A stretch of 45,589 bases of DNA from Methanolinea sp. UBA275 (GTDB taxonomy: Archaea; Halobacteriota; Methanomicrobia; Methanomicrobiales; Methanospirillaceae): contig DAWU01000047.1 in NCBI GenBank assembly GCA_002506105.1, positions 1 to 45,589 of the forward strand, given 5' to 3'. Both the position numbers and the translations under genes were made by a program. How positions within the stretch are numbered: position 1 is the first letter of the stretch; each line of letters opens with the position of its first letter. Below are positions 1 to 8,612 of the stretch, in pieces. Below the pieces are notes generated by a model. That model was not told where the DNA came from. It searched no databases and saw only the letters and a list, made by a program, of their open reading frames with translations.

Positions 1-2534
1 TGTTCCACGTTATTCGAAATCCTCTTATATCATTTACAACCATGAGGGATTCGGAGTACCAGGTCATTCTGCACGATTTCATTACAGGGGAAGAACTGCA
101 GGTTGCAGGCGGCAATGAGACCACAGCCTGGAATTCCCATCTCGGTAATAATATCCTTGTGTGGGAGGAGAATTGTGACGGCAGTTTTGATATTTTTTCC
201 CTGAACCTGACGAGTGGAGAGGAGAAGGATCTCACTCCTGATATGCCTGATTCCGATCAGACAAACCCGGTGGTATCAGGGAATTGGGTTGCCTGGCAGA
301 GTTATAACGCTGAGACCTATATGAATGATATTTATGTGTCTTCACTGGTATCAGGGAATACCACGCTTATTACCCCCTCATCGGAATACCTCGATGAAAA
401 AAATCCTAGGCTCGATGGGGAGTATCTTGTTTACCAGGGGATGAACCCTGAAACTTTTTTGTATGAAATCTATTTATATAATCTCTCTTCAGGAACAACA
501 ATTCTCCTGACACCAGGTACGGAGAATGCCAATGAAGAATATCCCGCAATCCATAATGGGACCGTGGTCTGGATTGGGCAGGATCCGGAAGGAGATACTA
601 ATCACATATTCATATACGACATAGATTCAGGTATCACTCACATTCTTGATAGGCCTGATAATGAGATCTATCCAATCTTCCCAGCAATTTTCAGAAACAG
701 AATCGTCTGGCAGCAACAGGATCCTGAGACTGGATATTTTGACATTTTCATGGCAACACTCGGGATTGAAGACCCGCCTCTTGTCGCAGATTTTTCCGCT
801 GATACCCTTGTGGAGGGAGCTCCCCTGGCTGTCAATTTCACAGATCTCTCTTTGGGGGACCCATCGGGGTGGCTATGGAATTTCGGGGACGGGAATTACT
901 CTGTCGAGAGGAATCCCACCCATATATATGCAAGTCAGGGTGTCTACGATGTCTCGCTCATTCTCCATACCTTTACTCAGCGATCAGGGAAACGTAGTCC
1001 CGGGTATATTTTTGCCGGGAGTCCGCCGACACCTTCTTTCTCCTTCGACCGATATGAAGGACTCCCCCCGTTGACTGTTGCGTTCACTGACCACTCGACA
1101 GGCTTTCCGGATTCCTACATGTGGAATTTTGGGGATGGAACGTCGTCCACTGAAAAGAATCCTGTCCATACCTACATGACACCGGGATCTTTCAGTGTGT
1201 CCCTGGTAACCGGAAACGGGTTCGGGAATGTGAGCACTTCTTCAGGAGCCTGTATTATGGTCATGGATGGAACGAGAAATGAGATGCTTTTCGATATCCC
1301 GGGAATATCATGTGAAGAAGTGGCCTCTTACTCGCAATTGACTCTCAATGCAAGTCTGGTTTCCCTGAATGCCGTTGATAATGCGACAATAGAAGTATTT
1401 CCAGATCCCGGATATGGCATTGCATGCATGAATATCACGTCTGCATATGGGTTCACATGGAATACTCCCACTCTAGTGAGTGGAATTCCCATGGAATTGC
1501 TGATCGACTCTCCAGAAATCCTTTATTCGGGGGATGATTACGGAGATACTGTTCGCTATCAGATCGTGATGGATGAATATCCGGCACTTGGGCATATTCA
1601 GACCAGCATATGGGAGAATGCGACCCAAAATGACTACGCGTCATTCAATCATATCGCCATTTTTGGAAATACCAGCGGTACGGATACCTCCAGATATTCG
1701 GGTGTCAAGGGCGTCGCATTCACCGCGCAATTCGAGTGCGAGAACATATCGGGACCTTCTCCGGCTGTGCTGATTTTCGGACTTGATTCTGACTGGATAC
1801 AGGAATACGGATGGCGAAAACGTGTAATGGCAGAGTCGGATCAGGAAGATACAAGAATATACCTTGATGACGATTTCCTGGGATTTGCCCCCGTGGAACT
1901 TCCCTCAAACCTGTCTGCTGGGGACCATAGGATTACCGGGACAAAAAATGGCTTCCCGGACAATGTAAGCGTTGTCTCAATTGCAGATAAAAAAGACAGT
2001 ATCCGCGTCATCCGCCTCATGGGGGATGGATCCGGTGAGATTCTTACCACGGAATTCCTGTATCACGATCCTGTAAAAAATATGGACTACTTCAAGGCTG
2101 AATCTCCCCATGGGTTCTCAACGTTTGGCGTGGTATCAACCGGTGATGCGGGGAACATTTTCCAGATAGTCCAGCTTCTTCTCAGGAAATTGATCCCTCC
2201 AACTCTCCCTATAGAATATGGTATATCTAGAGGGGGTGGCGGCGGGGTCTCTTCTACTTACCCTCCCCCGACAACAATCCCTACAACGAGTATCCCTGAA
2301 GGAATGCTGCCCACCGTCACCCCTGTTGAGCCCAGTGAACCTCTTCACACAGTACCAACGCCTGATACCACGCCGTGGCAGAGCCAGGAAATTTCACCAA
2401 CTCCGACAAACAAACTTGGTGCAGGTTTAACTCCTTTACCCGACCTCCTTATCCAGGAGATCGCAATTGTCTTTGTCGTTATCCTCGTCGCTGCAATGCT
2501 GGTCCTCCGGTGGCAGAGAGGTGGAGGATTTTGA
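1..2534 (+). CDS. Large cell-surface protein with TolB-like propeller, two PKD domains, PEGA domain and C-terminal anchor (5' partial)
   Basis: The reading frame is open to the left edge (first complete codon at 3), and the ATG at 42 has no ribosome binding site, so the true start is outside the window. Counting from that ATG, residues 1-240 carry repeated blades of a TolB/WD40-like propeller (recurring VAWQ, VVWIGQD, IVWQQQD and DI[FY] patterns). Two PKD domains follow, about 246-313 and 328-395, each with the signature WNFGDG. A PEGA domain sits at about 603-650 (RIYLDDDFLGFAPVEL). A Pro/Thr/Ser-rich linker at about 735-795 leads to one membrane helix (805-826) and a short basic tail. This architecture is typical of methanogen S-layer-associated proteins exported and anchored at the C-terminus. 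A role in adhesion or envelope structure is inference; the substrate or partner is unknown. Confidence 0.85.
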   Translation, partial: FHVIRNPLISFTTMRDSEYQVILHDFITGEELQVAGGNETTAWNSHLGNNILVWEENCDGSFDIFSLNLTSGEEKDLTPDMPDSDQTNPVVSGNWVAWQSYNAETYMNDIYVSSLVSGNTTLITPSSEYLDEKNPRLDGEYLVYQGMNPETFLYEIYLYNLSSGTTILLTPGTENANEEYPAIHNGTVVWIGQDPEGDTNHIFIYDIDSGITHILDRPDNEIYPIFPAIFRNRIVWQQQDPETGYFDIFMATLGIEDPPLVADFSADTLVEGAPLAVNFTDLSLGDPSGWLWNFGDGNYSVERNPTHIYASQGVYDVSLILHTFTQRSGKRSPGYIFAGSPPTPSFSFDRYEGLPPLTVAFTDHSTGFPDSYMWNFGDGTSSTEKNPVHTYMTPGSFSVSLVTGNGFGNVSTSSGACIMVMDGTRNEMLFDIPGISCEEVASYSQLTLNASLVSLNAVDNATIEVFPDPGYGIACMNITSAYGFTWNTPTLVSGIPMELLIDSPEILYSGDDYGDTVRYQIVMDEYPALGHIQTSIWENATQNDYASFNHIAIFGNTSGTDTSRYSGVKGVAFTAQFECENISGPSPAVLIFGLDSDWIQEYGWRKRVMAESDQEDTRIYLDDDFLGFAPVELPSNLSAGDHRITGTKNGFPDNVSVVSIADKKDSIRVIRLMGDGSGEILTTEFLYHDPVKNMDYFKAESPHGFSTFGVVSTGDAGNIFQIVQLLLRKLIPPTLPIEYGISRGGGGGVSSTYPPPTTIPTTSIPEGMLPTVTPVEPSEPLHTVPTPDTTPWQSQEISPTPTNKLGAGLTPLPDLLIQEIAIVFVVILVAAMLVLRWQRGGGF

Positions 2535-2562
2535 GCCGGAAACACGGTTGGGCTGACGATAC

Positions 2563-3537
2563 ATGAGTCTGGCGGCTATTGTTCGCCAGACCCGTCCCTC
2601 AGATGTCGAGGAATTTGAAGAAAAAAAAGATGTCCGGGGATTGATCAGCCTTCTCTCATCAGAAGATTATCGAATCAGGGACCGGGCAGCGGATGCCCTT
2701 GGTAGGATTGGTGCACCTGCACTATCAGTGCTGAATACCCGGGCAACCCGTGGGAGTGTGGAAACCAGGCTAGGGCTAGTCGAGGCAATTGCGAGGATTC
2801 GCAGTCCTCAGAGTGTTCCGGTCTTATGCAGGATCCTCTCGAAGGACGAGAACAGTGAGGTACGGTGGATTGCCGCTATTGCACTTGGTGAGAGCGGGGA
2901 CAAGAGCGCGATCCCTGTTCTTATCCGGGCATTGAAAGACCGAGATAAGTTCGTCCGTTTCGGGGCAGCACAAGTGCTTGGGAATATGGAATGGAGACCG
3001 GAAAACCCGGAGGATGACGTGCGGGTTCAAATCGCTTTGCAGAACTGGAGTGCGATTCCAGGTATTCCGGGGGTCCCGATCGATATTGTGACAGAGTATC
3101 TCGGTGATGCCGATCCGAGAATTCGATCTTCCGTGGTATCACTGCTTGGAATCCTGGGTGACCCGCGGGCAGGGGAAGCCTGTGACAGGGCAATGCGGGA
3201 TCCGGACCCTGAGGTGCGGTGGATTGCGACCCGGGCATTTCCGCGGTGCCAGGTATCCGATCTCCTCCTCCCCGCAGGGATGTTCCGGCGCGTACGGACC
3301 GGGAAGAGTCTGTTTGGGGCCATGCTGCTGAACTTCTTTTTCCCCGGACTCGGGTATAATTACCTTGGAAAGTGGTGGGGATTTTTGCTTTTCCAGATTA
3401 TGTTCACCGGGTTGATTCTCGTCTCGTTCTCGCTTTTCGAAGGAAATCTCTTCAGCGCATATCCCCTTCTTTTCCCGTTCTCGTCCGTTGCGGTCGCCCA
3501 TACCTACTACCTGGGGAGGAAGATTCCGGATATATGA
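2563..3537 (+). CDS. HEAT/PBS-lyase-repeat protein with C-terminal membrane helices (first of two paralogs)
   Basis: 324 residues. Residues about 20-250 are alpha-helical HEAT-like repeats of roughly 31 residues with the recurring pattern VRW.AA.ALG..GD..A.P.L. The C-terminus (about 252-322) has two hydrophobic helices separated by a short turn and begins with a GKSLFGAMLLNFFFPGLGY stretch resembling TM2-type membrane domains. An in-frame stop at 2554-2556 makes the ATG at 2563 the first possible start; its ribosome binding site is weak. It lies 28 bases after the surface-protein gene and may be cotranscribed with it. HEAT repeats are usually protein-protein scaffolds; membrane tethering suggests a cytoplasmic platform on the membrane. 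No catalytic motif is visible and the partner is unknown. Confidence 0.8.
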   Translation: MSLAAIVRQTRPSDVEEFEEKKDVRGLISLLSSEDYRIRDRAADALGRIGAPALSVLNTRATRGSVETRLGLVEAIARIRSPQSVPVLCRILSKDENSEVRWIAAIALGESGDKSAIPVLIRALKDRDKFVRFGAAQVLGNMEWRPENPEDDVRVQIALQNWSAIPGIPGVPIDIVTEYLGDADPRIRSSVVSLLGILGDPRAGEACDRAMRDPDPEVRWIATRAFPRCQVSDLLLPAGMFRRVRTGKSLFGAMLLNFFFPGLGYNYLGKWWGFLLFQIMFTGLILVSFSLFEGNLFSAYPLLFPFSSVAVAHTYYLGRKIPDI

Positions 3538-3571
3538 ACCTATTCCGCCTTCTTGCAGGAGAGAATAGTAC

Positions 3572-4558
3572 GTGATTCCCGGCTGGCTTTACAGTCTCAC
3601 TATTCCTGATATCCCGGGACTAAGAGAAAGAAAGGATTACGAGGGGCTGACAAGGGCACTCCGCCACAGGGATCTTAAAGTACAATGGAATGCAGCCCGG
3701 GCGCTTGGAGAGATTGGAAAGGACAGCGTTGCGTACCTCATTCGCATGCTTGAGAATACCCGGAACAGGGAGGCGCGGCTGGGTATCATTGAAGAGCTCG
3801 GTATGATAAGGGACGCAAGAGCGATCTCACCTCTCATCGCACAACTGGAGGACAGGAGCAATGAAATCCGCTGGGAGACCGCACTGGCTCTAGGGGAGAT
3901 CGGAGATCCGGCTGCAGTCCCTGCCCTCCGGAAAGCCCTGGAGGATAAGGATAAATACGTCAGGTATGGTGCAGCACTCTCACTCCGGAAACTTTCATGG
4001 GTGCCGGGAAGCGAATCCGAGAGTGCATTCCTCCGGGTGGGAATGCAGGAATGGGAAGAGATAGCAGGAATGGGCCCAGGAGCAATCGATGCACTGGGAA
4101 ACGCACTTGCCGATTATGATAAGAATGTCCGCATCGATGCCGTCCGGACGATGGGGATACTCCAGCATAAGGAAGCCATCCCTGTACTCTACCGTGCCAT
4201 AAGCGATCCGGATGAAGAGGTCCACTGGGAAGCGGTGCAGGCGGCATCTTCCTGTGGGCTTCCCATGCGGTATCTCCCACGAGCCCTTGCGAGGCGTCCC
4301 CGGTCTGGGAAAAATCCTCTTGTAGCCGGACTTTTAAATTTCATGCTTCCCGGCATAGGATATATATATCTGGGATTCTGGTGGGGGATACTTCTTTTCC
4401 AGATAGAATTTTACGTGATTGTGTGGGTATTGAATTCCATGTCTATAGATGATCTCAATATCGAGCATATCTTCAGTTATTTTCTTATCCTGGTTCTCAT
4501 CTATCTGTTTCTGGCGACCCATGCATGGTACATGGCAAAGAGGATGCCAGACCTTTAA
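3572..4558 (+). CDS. HEAT/PBS-lyase-repeat protein with C-terminal membrane helices (second paralog)
   Basis: 328 residues starting at GTG, with AGGAGA at 3557-3562 nine bases upstream. HEAT-like repeats occupy about residues 10-240 (for example VQWNAARALGEIG and IRWETALALGEIGD). The last 80 residues begin GKNPLVAGLLNFMLPGIGY and hold two membrane helices plus a short basic tail. Repeat spacing and C-terminal domain match the preceding gene, so the pair is a tandem duplication. It ends just before a convergent gene on the minus strand. Function is unknown; a membrane-bound adaptor is the simplest reading. Confidence 0.8.
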   Translation: MIPGWLYSLTIPDIPGLRERKDYEGLTRALRHRDLKVQWNAARALGEIGKDSVAYLIRMLENTRNREARLGIIEELGMIRDARAISPLIAQLEDRSNEIRWETALALGEIGDPAAVPALRKALEDKDKYVRYGAALSLRKLSWVPGSESESAFLRVGMQEWEEIAGMGPGAIDALGNALADYDKNVRIDAVRTMGILQHKEAIPVLYRAISDPDEEVHWEAVQAASSCGLPMRYLPRALARRPRSGKNPLVAGLLNFMLPGIGYIYLGFWWGILLFQIEFYVIVWVLNSMSIDDLNIEHIFSYFLILVLIYLFLATHAWYMAKRMPDL

Positions 4559-4602
4559 TCCAGATGAGCAAGCCTGATCGCCACGTGAAAAAGGGATGGC
4601 AA

Positions 4603-4893
4603 TTATTTTTCATCGATGAATTTCTTGAGTTCAGCAAACATGAAGTCCTGTGCTTTCTCGACGGCATCCCGGGTTCCGCGGAATGCCAGGATTTCACGTT
4701 CGTCCCCGTCCATATTCGCAAAATGGAGTCGTTGTTTCCTCTCGATTAATTTTACATCGAACTGTTTCAGGATTTCTCCAATAATCGTGCGTGGAACACC
4801 GGGAGGTACAAGAAGGTCGAATAATTCTTCCCTAGTCTCTCCTGTGTCATTTTTTTTACTGCCTGGACTGTCCACCATCTTTTCCTCACTCAT
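4603..4893 (-). CDS. Small conserved protein downstream of methanogenesis marker 14
   Basis: About 96 residues. Several in-frame starts exist (GTG 4902, ATG 4899, ATG 4893). I chose the ATG at 4893 because GGTGA lies five bases before it and overlaps the end of the upstream gene. The N-terminal 20 residues are polar and probably disordered. The rest is a compact alpha/beta domain (VPPGVPRTIIGEILKQF, then a basic LIERKQRLHF strand and a C-terminal helix). It follows the marker-14 gene within about ten bases, so the two are almost certainly cotranscribed, which suggests a linked role. I do not recognise the family; the helix-strand pattern could fit a small KH-like or ferredoxin-like fold, but that is a guess. 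Confidence 0.65.
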   Translation of the reverse strand: MSEEKMVDSPGSKKNDTGETREELFDLLVPPGVPRTIIGEILKQFDVKLIERKQRLHFANMDGDEREILAFRGTRDAVEKAQDFMFAELKKFIDEK

Positions 4894-4903
4894 GCTCATC
4901 ACC

Positions 4904-6403
4904 TTATTTGCCTATCTTGATCCTTCGTGACATGATGCAGGGCCCTCCCCGCACACCCCCGATCGGATTCTTGGGTTTGCCAAGGGAGTTCATGCACCGT
5001 CCCATGAGTGCCGCCCCCCTGGCCAGGCCATCATCCACGAAGACCAGATGATCGTTCGGGTTCTCGAAGAAATTCCTCTCGGTAATACCTTCTAGAATAT
5101 AATCGGGTTTCCTCCCTGATATTGCTGCTCTTCCGGTGAACCCGATGCTGGTGTTGGGCAACACATGCCCCTGCTCGGCTGACACATCCACGAGTCGGAG
5201 CGCCATCTGTGCACACACGCGATCGATCACCTCGTTGACAAGGCTCAGACTGTGTTTTGTATAGATCTCCTGGCCGAGATCCTTCAATGCAGGGAGATTG
5301 CTCCCGTTCTCACCTGCATCGCACCCGATGAGGGCTACACCGGACTCCTTTGCGACATCCGCGTACACCGGCACCCTCCCGAACCGTTTCCGCTCCGGCG
5401 GGACAAGGCGTATGTCGATAAGTTCGTGGGCACGCTCCACGTACTGTTTCACCAGGTTTTTCTGGCCTTTTAACGAGAAATCGCTCACCACGCTCCGGTC
5501 GCCGAACACATCGAGTGCAGTCCCCGTCTTGGAATCCACAAGCCCGGTCCCCTTTACGAGAGCATCCGGTATTGCTCCTGCGAGTCCGCAGAAATTTCCG
5601 ATAGTCTTGGCAAAAGGGTTGGGCTCGTCCTTGCTCACATCACTCGTGATCCGGCCGTCAAGGGTCGTCCCGAAATCAATTGAGATGCAGGGGTTCCGGA
5701 AATCAACGGGAGTCCACATTGCACCCTCCTTGATGCCTGCCATTGCAAGTTCCCCCTCCATCTCGTTTGCGACCATTTCCACCCCAGTACTCCCTACGGG
5801 AGGAATTACACCTGCGACCGCCCCGATGAACACCACCTTGTCGGCGTAGCTGAAGGGCTGGAGTTTCTGTGCCTGGTTGGCCTTTGACATGGGGGGTGTC
5901 ATCTTCCTGGGAGGAACCCCGGCAAGCAGACATCCGTTTGCGAGCGCCAGCACGAACTCCCCCACCTGGTCTGGTGAATCCATTGCAGCAACGACGCCGG
6001 TACTTCTCACCACGAAATCCAGATCCTTCTGGATATCCAGGTGCACTTCCCTGTGGCATTCGATGAGGGTATCACGGACAAGCTCGGTGACAGATTCCCT
6101 TGTCAGCTGGGTCCCGTCAAGGGTTTCACCAAAGATTGGCTCTCCGGGTTTTGGTTTCCTGACGTCCCTGCTCATCTTCACCGTTTTATTGATGACATAA
6201 CTCATCCCTGTTTCAAGGTTGACACCAGTGAGAATGCACTTCGTGGTTGTATTCCCCATCTCAACGGAAGCCACGATGAAATAGGGTTTTATCTTGAACT
6301 CAGGGACGTATACGCCAGGGCCGTGTGCGATGGAGGGTGGCGGGGGGCTTTCCACAATATGGGGCCGCGGCTTCAAAAAGCGGTCAAAAAAACGCGCACA
6401 CAT
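4904..6403 (-). CDS. Putative methanogenesis marker protein 14 (ASKHA-type ATPase fold)
   Basis: 499 residues. After a proline-rich N-terminus the protein contains VEMGNTTTKCILTGVNLETG, a phosphate-1-like loop of the sugar kinase/Hsp70/actin superfamily, and later ISIDFGTTLDGRI, a second nucleotide-binding-like segment. C-terminal glycine-rich stretches (NTSIGFTGRAAISGRKPDY) fit the same fold. I recognise it as the methanogenesis marker 14 family, which is found in methanogens and lacks an assigned reaction; the fold resembles the ATPase domain of reductive activators of corrinoid proteins. A possible TATA element lies on the minus strand at about 6429-6440. ATP-driven activation of a methanogenesis cofactor protein is inference. 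An internal start nearer the conserved core cannot be excluded. Confidence 0.8.
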   Translation of the reverse strand: MCARFFDRFLKPRPHIVESPPPPSIAHGPGVYVPEFKIKPYFIVASVEMGNTTTKCILTGVNLETGMSYVINKTVKMSRDVRKPKPGEPIFGETLDGTQLTRESVTELVRDTLIECHREVHLDIQKDLDFVVRSTGVVAAMDSPDQVGEFVLALANGCLLAGVPPRKMTPPMSKANQAQKLQPFSYADKVVFIGAVAGVIPPVGSTGVEMVANEMEGELAMAGIKEGAMWTPVDFRNPCISIDFGTTLDGRITSDVSKDEPNPFAKTIGNFCGLAGAIPDALVKGTGLVDSKTGTALDVFGDRSVVSDFSLKGQKNLVKQYVERAHELIDIRLVPPERKRFGRVPVYADVAKESGVALIGCDAGENGSNLPALKDLGQEIYTKHSLSLVNEVIDRVCAQMALRLVDVSAEQGHVLPNTSIGFTGRAAISGRKPDYILEGITERNFFENPNDHLVFVDDGLARGAALMGRCMNSLGKPKNPIGGVRGGPCIMSRRIKIGK

Positions 6404-6505
6404 AGTATCGAATGAGCGCCTTGAGGGGCATATATCTTTCGATTTAACCCCATTCCTGCTATCTTTTGTTTTTTTGCCTCATTCAATGGGGATCCCGGAA
6501 GTGAA

Positions 6506-6526
6506 ATGAAGAAAAATAATAATTGT
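6506..6526 (-). terminator. T-rich tail downstream of the bactofilin-like gene
   Basis: Just past the stop of the minus-strand gene ending at 6534, the minus strand reads a U-rich run (complement of gaagaaaaataataattg). Archaeal termination often needs only a U tract. No strong hairpin precedes it. Confidence 0.35.
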
Positions 6527-6533
6527 GTGTATT

Positions 6534-7538
6534 TCAACCGGGCCTTTCATCCCCGGAGATGCCAGCCCGGCAGGCTGCAAGTGCGTACATGAGTGCTCCG
6601 AATCCAAGGCTCAGGGAAATGACCAGAATCACGAGGCCCACGTATGGGATGCGGAATGATACCTGGAGGATCACGAATCCCAGGAGGAAATACTGCCACT
6701 CTTTCATGGTCCGGCCGATACGGGTCACAATCACCCGTCCCAGGGATGATGATACGAAGAGCGTGGAAAGGAGAAGAGCCGCCACAAGGCCTAATCCTGT
6801 GCACAGAGCCAGGGGGATTCCTACAAGAGTGATGGCCAGGAGAACAGTGAGGACAATCCCCCCGAGGATTCCTCCAAGACCTGCAAGGAACTTCACCACC
6901 GGACGGGTCCTGACTTCCCCCTCTACGAGCTTGAAAAGCCCGGCGGTCAGCCTGAGAATCACGAGGCCCAGAATCCCCATACCGATGGAGAAGAGGATCA
7001 CTGCAAGGGAAAGAAATCCCAGTATATCTTCACCAGGTGTTGAGCTTTCCCTCGTGTACGAGAGGTGGCCTGCTTTCCCGTTATCAATAAATTGCTGGCT
7101 GGAAACCGTGAGATTTCCTTTCACTTCCCCATTATAGGTGACTTTGCCTGCAGATACGAGTGCATCGTCACCAATAACCGTATCCCTTGTGATCACCACA
7201 TCGGCTGCATATACGAGCACATTTCTCCCGACACTGGAATTCAGGATGACCGTCCCACCTGCAAGGACGACCTTGCCTCCCACAGGAGCATTGATGGAGA
7301 TCGTTCCCCCTGCAGATATCACATCGCCTTCAACAGGGGCATTCACCCGCACCTCCCCGCCGACCGCGATAAGGCTCTTTACAGGTGCATTCACACTGAC
7401 CTGTCGCCCTAAGGCAAAGACGTCGTCATCGACCTTCTGGTCAAACCGGACCTGATCGCCATTCCCAAAGACAAGGCCCTGCACAGCAGCAGGGAGAACC
7501 AATACAATAAGAATACACAGGATAGCGGTTCTTCTCAT
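6534..7538 (-). CDS. Bactofilin-like (polymer-forming) exported membrane protein
   Basis: 334 residues. Residues 1-21 are a signal peptide. Residues about 25-150 are short beta-solenoid-like repeats with alternating valine and small residues (VSVNAPVKSLIAVGGEVRVN, VISAGGTISINAPV), the pattern of bactofilins and DUF583-type polymer-forming proteins. From about 172 on there are four or five membrane helices arranged as a compact bundle. Unlike typical bactofilins, which are small and cytosolic, the solenoid here follows a signal peptide and so should face outside. It could assemble on the cell surface and be anchored by the helices; that role is inference. It is transcribed alone, with the divergent small gene at 7676 on its upstream side. 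Confidence 0.75.
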   Translation of the reverse strand: MRRTAILCILIVLVLPAAVQGLVFGNGDQVRFDQKVDDDVFALGRQVSVNAPVKSLIAVGGEVRVNAPVEGDVISAGGTISINAPVGGKVVLAGGTVILNSSVGRNVLVYAADVVITRDTVIGDDALVSAGKVTYNGEVKGNLTVSSQQFIDNGKAGHLSYTRESSTPGEDILGFLSLAVILFSIGMGILGLVILRLTAGLFKLVEGEVRTRPVVKFLAGLGGILGGIVLTVLLAITLVGIPLALCTGLGLVAALLLSTLFVSSSLGRVIVTRIGRTMKEWQYFLLGFVILQVSFRIPYVGLVILVISLSLGFGALMYALAACRAGISGDERPG

Positions 7539-7675
7539 AAAAAATTGATATTCGCGAATGGTAAGAATGGTATCGGAAATATTCCGTGCACAGCATGGGA
7601 AAAGGGGTTGGCTTTCCTTCTGTGCCGGGAACGAATAACAATGTTTAAATTTTGATCTGCAGATATTGGCGTTAT

Positions 7676-7885
7676 ATGGAGTTGCGTGACCCCAGGGGGT
7701 GGGTCTTTTATTATCTCATATGTTTTGTTGCCCTCCTGTGGGTTGGATTCCTGAGTGCCCAGGGAGTTATGATCTTTGTGAGCCTCTTCCTCACGCTCAT
7801 TGTTCTCGGGTTCTCTGCGATCCTCTGCGTGATGCTCATACTGGAATTAAGAGGGGATCAGAAAGATGAAAAACCACATGAATAA
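7676..7885 (+). CDS. Small two-helix membrane protein
   Basis: 69 residues from the ATG at 7676 (MELRDPRG). An in-frame ATG lies at 7652, but a TATA-like TTTAAATTTT at about 7643-7652 would place transcription start close to 7676, suggesting a nearly leaderless message. Two hydrophobic helices span about residues 9-28 and 31-55, followed by a charged tail (ELRGDQKDEKPHE). No motif identifies a function. Confidence 0.55.
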   Translation: MELRDPRGWVFYYLICFVALLWVGFLSAQGVMIFVSLFLTLIVLGFSAILCVMLILELRGDQKDEKPHE

Positions 7886-7971
7886 GAGGAAAATATCCCC
7901 TTATTTCCCCCCGTATCTGAAATGTATGCCTGATAATAGACAGAAAAAAATATCATCCCGGTGAGGAAAGC

Positions 7972-8217
7972 ATGCGGTCGAGTTCCTTTACCATTCTGCT
8001 CATCACCATCCTCATGATTATCATCATCCTCGCTCTCATTGTGATAATAGGGCTCACTGTCATGCTCAACAACGGAGCAGATGCCGGCACTGAGACAGGA
8101 CCCTTCGTCCAGGTTATCAGCCTGATCCAGGAGCAGATGTCCTCTTTCTTTGACAATATCCAGCAATGGATGGAATATTTCATGAGACAGATCCAGAAAC
8201 TGTCCGAAATGTTGTGA
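7972..8217 (+). CDS. Small membrane-anchored protein with amphipathic C-terminus
   Basis: 81 residues, ATG at 7972 preceded by GGTGAGG at a good distance. One strong hydrophobic helix (about residues 7-31, rich in isoleucine) is followed by a polar stretch and a long amphipathic helix (VISLIQEQMSSFFDNIQQW). The layout fits a single-pass protein with an oligomerising or membrane-lying helix. No family recognised. Confidence 0.6.
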   Translation: MRSSSFTILLITILMIIIILALIVIIGLTVMLNNGADAGTETGPFVQVISLIQEQMSSFFDNIQQWMEYFMRQIQKLSEML

Positions 8218-8248
8218 GGATCAGGTCCTGCATCACATAATTCCTATC

Positions 8249-8265
8249 CCGGGGAATTACCCCGG
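8249..8265 (+). terminator. CCGGGG-AATTA-CCCCGG hairpin
   Basis: A perfect 6-bp GC stem with a 5-base loop lies 31 bases after the stop of the 81-residue gene and just before a TATA-like GTTATATCC (8273-8281). It could end transcription of the upstream gene or shape the start region of the next. No U tract follows. Confidence 0.4.
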
Positions 8266-8272
8266 ATGATAC

Positions 8273-8281
8273 AGTTATATC
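8273..8281 (+). promoter_or_regulatory. TATA-like element for the redox gene group
   Basis: GTTATATCC lies about 55 bases before the glutaredoxin ATG at 8334, predicting a transcription start near 8305 and a short leader that includes the AGGAGA ribosome binding site. Confidence 0.4.
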
Positions 8282-8333
8282 CCTTTCAGGCCATTCACCT
8301 AGTAAGAAACCGGGATTTCCCAGGAGATAGTGT

Positions 8334-8612
8334 ATGGATATGGAATTGGTCAAAGGCAGGCATATAGGCGATATCAGGTTGTATGCCCTCTCCACGTGCG
8401 GGTGGTGCGCAAAAACAAAGGAACTCCTCAATACATTGGGAATAGAGTACCGATACGTCTTTGTTGACACACTTCCTCATCGCGAGATGGAGGAAGCGCT
8501 TCGTGAAGTGGAAAAGCACAATCCCGCAGGTTCATTTCCCACGCTTGTCATCAATGGCGAGAAGGCAATTGTGGGATTCAGGGAGGCGGAGATACGTGAG
8601 GCTCTGAAATGA
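8334..8612 (+). CDS. Glutaredoxin-family disulfide oxidoreductase
   Basis: 92 residues, close to the normal length of small glutaredoxins. The N-terminal strand runs into STCGWC with the redox pair C22-G-W-C25, and the cis-proline segment is SFPTLVINGE followed by IVGF, both standard for the fold. AGGAGA precedes the ATG. Its stop overlaps the start of the next gene (ATGA at 8609-8612), a ferredoxin:disulfide reductase, so the natural reading is that this protein is a dithiol carrier reduced by its neighbour using ferredoxin electrons. The partnership is inferred from gene order. Confidence 0.85.
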   Translation: MDMELVKGRHIGDIRLYALSTCGWCAKTKELLNTLGIEYRYVFVDTLPHREMEEALREVEKHNPAGSFPTLVINGEKAIVGFREAEIREALK

